Part shown: positions 14,772 through 20,077 of the stretch, one piece after another
Position numbering within the stretch: position 1 is the first letter of the stretch
How the letters are laid out: every line of letters begins with the position of its first letter
Assembly: GCA_946221035.1 (NCBI GenBank)
Contig: CAMIME010000039.1
Location: 1-21,702 of the forward strand
DNA length: 21,702 nucleotides
Direction of reading: 5' to 3'
Source of the DNA: an uncultured Campylobacter sp.
GTDB taxonomy: Bacteria > Actinomycetota > Actinomycetes > Mycobacteriales > Mycobacteriaceae
Notes under the pieces: generated by a model
Told to the model about the DNA's origin: nothing
Database searches by the model: none
Seen by the model: only the letters and a program-made list of their open reading frames with translations
Made by a program: the position numbers and the translations under genes

Positions 14772-15314
14772 ATGGCATTTTTGGACGTTAACTGCGGCCC
14801 GTGGCGTGGCGTCGCGTTCCTGGTGGGCATGGACGCGCCCGACAGCACCCCGGCCGGTTGCGCCTCGCTTCTGTGGCGCCACGACGGCACTGCGCGACTC
14901 GCTGGCGGACTCGAACGCGCTCAAGCGCAGTTGCTTATCGACGACTCCGTCGTCCCCGACAAGGCCCAACGCGCCCACCCCGAACCGTTCACGCTGCGTA
15001 ACGTCACCACCTCGGTTGCGGGCGAGGGCTTCGTGTTCGCCGGTGAGCTGTTCGGGCAGACCGGCAAGATTGAGACGGAAGGCGACGTGGTGCTCGCCCA
15101 GCTCACGCTCGCGCCGGGCACTGAGATCGCGGTGCAGTTGGACGAGGAGTACGAGTGGGCGGTCATCGCCGCGGACGAGGACCTCTACGTGGACCGCACG
15201 TCGATTGCGAAGCGCAGCGTCGAGTCGTTTGGTGCTGGGAACCGCTTCTTGAGCATTGAGAACCTGACGGACGGCATCGCCCACTCCCTGCTTTTGGGGG
15301 GCAGGCCAGAGTGA
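14772..15314 (+). CDS. Uncharacterised cytosolic protein
   Basis: 180 aa from the ATG at 14772. Soluble, acidic, no signal peptide. The second half looks like beta-rich sequence (FTLRNVTTSVAGEGFVFAGELFGQTGKIETEGDVVLAQLTLAPGTEIAVQLDEEYEWAVIAADEDLYVD), and the end RFLSIENLTDGIAHSLLLGGRPE is regular. No family recognised. The stop overlaps the GTG start of the next gene (GTGA, 15311-15314), so the two proteins are very likely translated together. The dispersed word (14931-14951) encodes QLLIDDSV near residues 53-60. A frame upstream to 14331 stays open but is antisense to the divergent gene and is rejected. Confidence 0.75.
   Translation: MAFLDVNCGPWRGVAFLVGMDAPDSTPAGCASLLWRHDGTARLAGGLERAQAQLLIDDSVVPDKAQRAHPEPFTLRNVTTSVAGEGFVFAGELFGQTGKIETEGDVVLAQLTLAPGTEIAVQLDEEYEWAVIAADEDLYVDRTSIAKRSVESFGAGNRFLSIENLTDGIAHSLLLGGRPE
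14931..14951 (-). repeat. 20-bp dispersed word, copy 4 (exact, inverted)
   Basis: Exact match to GACGGAGTCGTCGATAAGCA on the minus strand, the only complete copy in this orientation. The plus-strand gene reads LLIDDSV here, so orientation follows the coding strand as in all other copies. Confidence 0.85.
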
Positions 15315-16558
15315 CCCTCTCCGTGCTGATGGTGGTGGAGGGCACCTCGCCGGAGATTTCGCGATGCCTCAACGTCGACGAGGCGACGACGCTCGGGGAA
15401 CTCGCCCAGATGATCGACGCGGCCCTCGGCTTTTCGGGGGCCGCGACGCACCTGTTCGTGGGCAAGCACGGCACCACCCGCGAGGTGTACGCCGAGGTGC
15501 CGGGGCCCAGCGAGCTGGATGAGGAAGACCTCACCGTCGCGCAGATGGAGCCGATGACCTACGTCTACGACCCCTCGGCGAATTGGAACGTGCACGTGGA
15601 GGTGCTGGGGAAATCGCACATCGACGGGCCCACGCCCATGGTCGTCGACGCCTGCGGCCCCGACATCGTCGAAGAATGCTCCGGCCCGGAGCTCATGACC
15701 AAATTCCGCCAACAGGCGCGGCTGCTGGCGGCGGGCGTGGAGCCGGACGTGGACACCATCACGCTGATGTTCAGCTACCTGCCGGTCATGCCGCCGGAGC
15801 GGCTTTTGGACCGGTTGTCGGTGGTGGACCCGGTCTCCGTGGCGACGCGGGTGGGGTTTGTCGCCGAGGAGCTCTTCTTTGACAAAGCAGCCGCCGCCGG
15901 CGAGCAGCCCGGAGGGAAGGGGTTGGCCCAATCTTTCGACGACTTCATTTCGGCGCGGCCTGACCTGCAGGAAGTCATCGACATCGACCCGCACCCGGAG
16001 CGCAACCCCGCCATCATCTCGGCGGTGACCGAGTTTTTCGACGGCATCCTGGGCGGCACAGACTTCGCCGAGCCCGTCGGGTTCGACGATTCGGTACAGC
16101 CTTCCGACATCATGGCCGAGCTTTTGGAGATCTTCGAGGAACCCGTGCCGCACCAGGGCGGGCGGGTGACGGACACGGCCGTCGTGGGCCAGATCCTCAT
16201 CGTGCTCGGTGGCGGCGACGCACGAGCGGCGGTCGCGTTTTTGCAGGCGGGCGGGTTTGTGAAGAAGGTGCGCGGCACCTACCGCCTCGGCGACAACGCC
16301 GACGTCTCCGTGCCCGCGCTCACCGAGGGCATGCGCCTGGGGATGGAGAAGATCGTGGGCAAGGTGGCGTGGCGCCAGGCGGTGGAGTGGCTCGTGGGCG
16401 ACCGCAAGAAGCTGCCCACCAACCCGGACAAGGCGTTCATGTGGGCCCGGCTTTTCGCCCTCGTGGAGGAACGCGAACCCGGCCACCTCTACGTCTCCGA
16501 CCAGGGCCGCGAGATCATGCTAGGGATGCTCGCTTTTTACAACCAGCCACAGGGATAG
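15311..16558 (+). CDS. Protein with N-terminal pRiA4b ORF-3-like domain
   Basis: 415 aa, GTG start overlapping the previous stop by 4 nt. The N-terminal part (about 1-120) resembles the plasmid pRiA4b ORF-3 family: an EATTLGELAQMIDAALGF helix, then MTYVYDPSANWNVHVEVL, corresponding to the family's YDFGDxW-H-I/V-E core, then a proline/glycine loop ending VEECSGPELM. The remaining ~290 residues are predicted soluble and include GRVTDTAVVGQILIVLGGGDARAAVAFLQAGGFVKKVRGTYRLG, which could be a winged-helix-like fold, and an end close to a C-terminal helical bundle. Function of the domain is unknown, though it occurs near mobile elements in some genomes. The last 39 nt overlap the convergent DUF202 gene. 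Confidence 0.75.
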   Translation: MTLSVLMVVEGTSPEISRCLNVDEATTLGELAQMIDAALGFSGAATHLFVGKHGTTREVYAEVPGPSELDEEDLTVAQMEPMTYVYDPSANWNVHVEVLGKSHIDGPTPMVVDACGPDIVEECSGPELMTKFRQQARLLAAGVEPDVDTITLMFSYLPVMPPERLLDRLSVVDPVSVATRVGFVAEELFFDKAAAAGEQPGGKGLAQSFDDFISARPDLQEVIDIDPHPERNPAIISAVTEFFDGILGGTDFAEPVGFDDSVQPSDIMAELLEIFEEPVPHQGGRVTDTAVVGQILIVLGGGDARAAVAFLQAGGFVKKVRGTYRLGDNADVSVPALTEGMRLGMEKIVGKVAWRQAVEWLVGDRKKLPTNPDKAFMWARLFALVEEREPGHLYVSDQGREIMLGMLAFYNQPQG

Positions 16559-16846
16559 GGTGGCGAGGGCGAGTAACGTGAGCGTCGTTAAGCACACGGC
16601 CCCTGTGCTGGGTGCCGCGTGCTCGCGGGCGAACGCGTCGGCCTCCGCGCGGTAGCCGCGGCGGTTCAGCGCGAAGATGACCACGCCCGCGGTGGCGAGT
16701 AGACCGGACGCCACCGCGATCAGGCCCGGGTAAGCCGGCGAGAAGCGCAGCAAGGTCGCCGCGCACACGAAAAACGCCAGGCCCGTACGCGTCCAGCTCA
16801 GCGACGTGCGCTCCGGCTGCAGGCCCAGATCCGCCACCTGCCTCAC
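16520..16846 (-). CDS. DUF202 membrane protein
   Basis: 108 aa from a GTG overlapping the stop of the preceding DUF202 gene by 4 nt. The DUF202 hallmark PERTSLSWTRTGLAFFVCAATLLRF (about 11-35) is followed by helices GLIAVASGLLATAGVVIFAL and GAVCLTTLTLLALATLSLWLVV, three TM segments in all. The family (YidH-like) is of unknown function, found in bacteria and, fused to SPX-VTC proteins, in eukaryotes. Its 3' end overlaps the convergent gene at 15311-16558 by 39 bp. It is the last gene of the VanZ/DUF202 operon. Confidence 0.8.
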   Translation of the reverse strand: MRQVADLGLQPERTSLSWTRTGLAFFVCAATLLRFSPAYPGLIAVASGLLATAGVVIFALNRRGYRAEADAFAREHAAPSTGAVCLTTLTLLALATLSLWLVVKSEHP

Positions 16847-17208
16847 AGCAGACTCACCGCCACCACAATCGACGCGACGAACACGCCGATGCACAGTACC
16901 GGCACAATCGCGGGCGCCGGGAGGGGGCGGGAGTGGCGCAGGGCGCGTTCGATGCGCACCCATCGCACCGCGGCGCCGGCGGCGATCGCCATCGCGATCA
17001 GGATCACCAGCACCGCGACGCCGCGGCGCACCCCCGGTTCGATGCCCGGCAGCTCGAACGCCTCGAGCGCGATGCCCCCGGCCAAAAAGGCGAGCGCAGT
17101 GCGCGTCCAGGCGAGGAAGGTGCGTTCGTTGGCCAGCGTGAAGCGCGGGTCCGGCTCCTCGCCGTCCGGGAACACGGTACGTGTGATCCACCCGCGGTTG
17201 TCGCTCAT
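16843..17208 (-). CDS. DUF202 membrane protein (YidH-like)
   Basis: 121 aa. The N-terminal cytoplasmic segment (TVFPDGEEPDPRFTL) leads to the family motif ANERTFLAWTRTALAFLAGGIALEAF (27-52), then TM helices VAVLVILIAMAIAAGAAVRWVRI and APAIVPVLCIGVFVASIVVAVSLL. The ATG overlaps the VanZ stop by 4 nt (ATGA). TAGGGT at 17216-17221, 7 nt before the ATG, could be an additional internal leaderless promoter, though coupling to VanZ is the simpler reading. Function unknown; two DUF202 proteins side by side may form a heteromer, as both lengths and topologies are complementary (inference). Confidence 0.85.
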   Translation of the reverse strand: MSDNRGWITRTVFPDGEEPDPRFTLANERTFLAWTRTALAFLAGGIALEAFELPGIEPGVRRGVAVLVILIAMAIAAGAAVRWVRIERALRHSRPLPAPAIVPVLCIGVFVASIVVAVSLL

Positions 17209-17681
17209 AGCCACAACCCTAGCGCCACATACGGCACGACGACCGCCACGCACGCCACCGTCAGCGCGCGCAGAAGCTCGGGGCGCACGCCTATCGACGC
17301 CGCCACGCGCGCCCCGCACCACGCCCCCACCGTGTTGAAGATGAGGTCATCGGTGTCGCTGAACCCTAAGGCCCAGACGTACTGCGACACCTCGATAGCC
17401 AGGCTGCACGCACACCCCCACGCCGCTGCCTTAGCGACGGACCCCCGATACATCACATACCCCAACGGCACGAACAACCCGATGTTGCCCACGAGGTTGA
17501 GCCACGGCCCCCACCAGACATTCGCGTGGGTGAACGTGGCAAAAGGAAAAAGGCGCACCTCACGTACGTGCTGCGCCTCCCACACCCCCGGCACCGACAA
17601 CCAGGCCTTCCCCACCGTGAAGGCGAGGATGAGGGCTGCGACGGCGAGGCCGGAGGTCGTCGTTAAGCGGGAGCCCCTCAA
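17205..17681 (-). CDS. VanZ-like family membrane protein
   Basis: 158 aa, about five hydrophobic segments. The VanZ core is visible as WLNLVGNIGLFVPLGYVMY (about 61-79), then SLAIEVSQYVWALGFSDTDDLIFNTVGAWCGA (about 93-124), where the acidic turn before the final helix is the family hallmark. VanZ-type proteins sit in the cytoplasmic membrane; the enterococcal member gives low-level teicoplanin resistance, but most homologues, including this one, have no proven function and are not evidence of glycopeptide resistance. Start is TTG at 17681, overlapping the upstream stop by 4 nt (TTGA). No ATG is available, so this start is the best inference. Confidence 0.8.
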   Translation of the reverse strand: MRGSRLTTTSGLAVAALILAFTVGKAWLSVPGVWEAQHVREVRLFPFATFTHANVWWGPWLNLVGNIGLFVPLGYVMYRGSVAKAAAWGCACSLAIEVSQYVWALGFSDTDDLIFNTVGAWCGARVAASIGVRPELLRALTVACVAVVVPYVALGLWL

Positions 17682-18715
17682 GCAGGAACCGGGCCCGCCG
17701 AGATCTGGCGGTAGGCGTAGGCGTAGGCGAGGGTGGCCACGGGCATGGTGACGATGAGACCCAGGCCGGCAAGCGTAGCGCCGACGATGTTGAGCAGCGT
17801 GAGCAGGACCGTGAGGCCGAGCAGCGGCAGGTAGTTGCGGGCGCCGGCGCGCAGGCCCTCGGAAAGGGCGGTGCCGAACGAGCCGTTGTTATCCGCCGCG
17901 TACCACGGCGCGAGCACGAGGAACGGGGAGATCAGCGTGCTCACCAGCAGCGCCACACCGAACGCGGCGAGGAACGGGGCGGCCAGCTCGTAGAGCTCGT
18001 CCGCCTTCATCGCGGTGAGTTCCTCCGGCGACTGCGGCAGCGTCGTGGGATCGACGTTGGACAGCGCGCCCAGCGATACAGCAATAACGAGGAAGGTCAT
18101 CAACACCGTCGCGATGAAACCGATGATCACGCCGACGCCCAGCGTCTTGCCGTAACCGGGGGCCTTGCCCTCCCCCAGCGCGAAGTTGCGCACCAACGTC
18201 TGCTGCAGTGCGACGCCGGCCACCCACGGCATGAACGCGATCATCGTCAGCGTCGACAGCGGTCCGCCCATCACCGGGATGAACTGCAGCAGCACCGTGA
18301 GCGCCAGGTAAATCACGCCGATGACGATCCACACCTTGGGGTTGGCAAACGTCGCCTTGAACCCCCAACCCAACGCCTCCATCACCTTCGCCCGGCCGGT
18401 GCCCTTGACGTGGGACCAACCGTTGGAGGCGGGGTCGTTGATCGGGTGCGGCGTGGTGCCGTCGCCCGGGACGTTGTCGGTGAGCTGCTGGCCGTGGAAG
18501 CGAAGCGCCGACGCACCCGCCGCCGACGCCGCGGAGTTCACGTCGTAGGCGGAGTAGTCGCCGCCGTAGTTGGTGTCGAAGTTGGTGCCGTAGTTGTTGT
18601 ACTGGCCGTACTGGCCGTATGCCGGGGCGTCGTTCTCAGGGTGGCTGCCCTGGGGGTGGGACGGGTACGGCTCGTAACCGCCCGGTTCGTTTCCGCTGTT
18701 GTAAGGGGTGGACAT
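17678..18715 (-). CDS. Polytopic membrane protein with disordered Tyr/Gly/Asn-rich N-terminus
   Basis: 345 aa from the ATG at 18715 (GAGGA about 9 nt upstream). The first ~110 residues are low complexity and aromatic/Asn-rich (YNSGNEPGGYEPYPSHPQ, YGQYGQYNNYGTN) and should lie in the cytoplasm. Then come about six TM helices from KVWIVIGVIYLALTVLLQFI through FIATVLMTFLVIAVSLGAL and the last pair ending TLAYAYAYRQI. This layout is common in corynebacterial and mycobacterial membrane proteins of unknown role (DUF975-like at best). A frame running upstream to 18793 is not credible given the ribosome site. It starts an operon with VanZ and two DUF202 genes, all sharing 4-nt overlaps. A TAGGAT -10 box lies at 18760-18765. 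Confidence 0.8.
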   Translation of the reverse strand: MSTPYNSGNEPGGYEPYPSHPQGSHPENDAPAYGQYGQYNNYGTNFDTNYGGDYSAYDVNSAASAAGASALRFHGQQLTDNVPGDGTTPHPINDPASNGWSHVKGTGRAKVMEALGWGFKATFANPKVWIVIGVIYLALTVLLQFIPVMGGPLSTLTMIAFMPWVAGVALQQTLVRNFALGEGKAPGYGKTLGVGVIIGFIATVLMTFLVIAVSLGALSNVDPTTLPQSPEELTAMKADELYELAAPFLAAFGVALLVSTLISPFLVLAPWYAADNNGSFGTALSEGLRAGARNYLPLLGLTVLLTLLNIVGATLAGLGLIVTMPVATLAYAYAYRQISAGPVPA

Positions 18716-18759
18716 CGTGAAAAATCCTCGGATGGTGTCGATTGTCAGTTTCCTTCTGG

Positions 18760-18765
18760 ATCCTA
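18760..18765 (-). promoter_or_regulatory. -10 box (TAGGAT) of the membrane-protein operon
   Basis: TAGGAT on the minus strand would give a leader of about 38 nt ending in GAGGA before the ATG at 18715. This is one of the few leadered promoters that can be read here. Confidence 0.45.
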
Positions 18766-18802
18766 ACAGCCAGACGCCACCGGCCCCGGGCACGCCGAAT
18801 GG

Positions 18803-18820
18803 CCCCTAGTGGTCTAGGGG
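18803..18820 (-). terminator. Perfect stem-loop at the end of the HNH gene
   Basis: CCCCTAG (18803-18809) and CTAGGGG (18814-18820) pair perfectly around a 4-nt loop. The right arm contains the stop codon of the HNH gene. No U-tract follows on the minus strand, so termination is possible but not canonical. Confidence 0.4.
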
Positions 18821-19938
18821 AAGAGCAGTTGCATGGCGCCGGGTGGGTGGATGGGGTTGTCGACGGGGACCCCGCGTGGCGAGTGCCACCTTGGTCTGCC
18901 ATCGTCGACATCGATGCGGCCCCATTTTGGTTTGTGGGGGTCATCGTCGTTGGTGCGGTTGTGGAACCTGCACAGCGGCACCAGGTTCGCCGCGTTGGTG
19001 TCCCCGCCTTGCGACCAGGCGTGGATGTGGTGGGTCTCACACGATTGGGCGGCGTGCCTGCACCCCGGCACCGGACACCCTGGGGTGACAAGGGCGGCGA
19101 GGTCGCGTTGCTTCTCGTTGGCAAAGCGCGCACCCCGGTACATGTTCACCGCACCTTCAACCGGGTGAAACACCGCTACATCAAGTGTGTCGCCGAGGTG
19201 GTGTGCGAGGTATTCCGCGCCGGTGATGGTGGTGCCGTCGGTCAGGTACAGCACGGTGTCGTCGCCGTCGCCGTTGAGGATGCGCAGGTGCACATCGAGT
19301 GGGATGAGGATCATGGGGCGCGGTACCGCGCGGGCGATGAATTCGCCTGCGACCTCGTCCACATCCGCCGTGACGGTGCTGTCGCTGCCGGTGCCTGTGG
19401 GGGTTGGGGTGTGGAAGAGGGTGAGGAAGCGCGCCAGCATCTGGGGCCCGGCCGGCAGGTTGGGGTTGAGGTTTTGTCGTAGGAAGAACTCCAGGTCGGC
19501 GATGTCGCGCTCGGAGGCGGTGATGATGATGGTGCGGTACCCGCAGCGTGAGCGCAGGATCCGCACCCCGGGTGTGGGGGCTTTCGCGGGTGTGTTGATG
19601 AGTTCGGCCAACTGTTGCTTCAGGCGGCGAAAGGAGCCTGTGATGCGCAGTGCTTTGCACCTGAGTGCCCACCGGTCTGCTTCATCCTCGACGCGGCGGA
19701 GTTTGGACTCGATGTAGGCGAGTTGGTCGATGCTGCGCCCTGAGCCGAGTGCGAGGATGAGCGCGTCGCGTTGCTGCTTGCGAAACCGGGTGGGGCCGTA
19801 GTAGGTGTCGTGGACGCGGCGAAAGCCGGTGAGGAGGTGTGGGGTCAGGCCTGCGTTTGTGGCGGCGGCGTGGTCGAAGCCGGCGAGGGCTTTAAGCCCT
19901 GCCGTTGAGAGTGCTTCGAGGAGTTCGCCGAATGTCAT
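18814..19938 (-). CDS. DUF222 / HNH endonuclease family protein
   Basis: 374 aa. The N-terminal two thirds are the DUF222 helical region (starting TFGELLEALSTAGLKALAGFDHAAATNAGL, then RKQQRDALILALGSGRSIDQLAYIESKLRRVEDE). The C-terminus has an HNH nuclease module (about 288-330): CPVPGC, THHIHAWSQGGDTNAANLVPLC and HNRTNDD, with the paired Cys residues binding zinc and the His-Asn-His set intact. This is the actinobacterial 13E12-like family, often multicopy and repeat-associated; a role in mobile DNA or DNA processing is suspected, but none is established. TAGCGT (19947-19952), 8 nt before the ATG, suggests a leaderless start. It stands alone between leuS and the membrane operon, so it may be an insertion into ancestral gene order. 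Confidence 0.9.
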   Translation of the reverse strand: MTFGELLEALSTAGLKALAGFDHAAATNAGLTPHLLTGFRRVHDTYYGPTRFRKQQRDALILALGSGRSIDQLAYIESKLRRVEDEADRWALRCKALRITGSFRRLKQQLAELINTPAKAPTPGVRILRSRCGYRTIIITASERDIADLEFFLRQNLNPNLPAGPQMLARFLTLFHTPTPTGTGSDSTVTADVDEVAGEFIARAVPRPMILIPLDVHLRILNGDGDDTVLYLTDGTTITGAEYLAHHLGDTLDVAVFHPVEGAVNMYRGARFANEKQRDLAALVTPGCPVPGCRHAAQSCETHHIHAWSQGGDTNAANLVPLCRFHNRTNDDDPHKPKWGRIDVDDGRPRWHSPRGVPVDNPIHPPGAMQLLFP

Positions 19939-19990
19939 AGCCCCAGACGCTAGCCACTCACCCCACTACAGCGGAAGCCCCCACCAAATT

Positions 19991-20022
19991 CTGTGGATAA
20001 CTCCCGACACGGTTATCCACAG
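19991..20022. promoter_or_regulatory. Inverted pair of perfect DnaA-box sequences
   Basis: CTGTGGATAA (19991-20000) and TTATCCACAG (20013-20022) form a perfect 10-bp inverted repeat with a 12-bp spacer. Each arm contains TTATCCACA, the consensus DnaA box. They lie in the gap between the leuS stop and the HNH gene start, about 50 bp upstream of the HNH -10 box. They may bind DnaA as a titration or regulatory site, or be a stem-loop. No AT-rich unwinding region or dnaA/dnaN gene is nearby, so this is not an origin. Confidence 0.6.
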
Positions 20023-20077
20023 CACCGAACCACCACAAAACCACGACCAGCGGAAACGGCGGTTCCCAAGAACACGC

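Noticed and set aside
16081..16102. FDDSV in the pRiA4b-like protein as a sixth copy of the dispersed word
   Set aside because: The peptide is similar, but the DNA (TTCGACGATTCGGTA) uses different codons and is not the 20-bp word.
17205..17681. VanZ-like gene as a glycopeptide-resistance determinant
   Set aside because: No vanA/H/X genes or mobile element nearby; VanZ-type proteins are common housekeeping-context membrane proteins in actinobacteria.
19991..20022. Origin of replication
   Set aside because: Only two boxes, no AT-rich unwinding element, and no dnaA, dnaN or parS-like sequence next to it.
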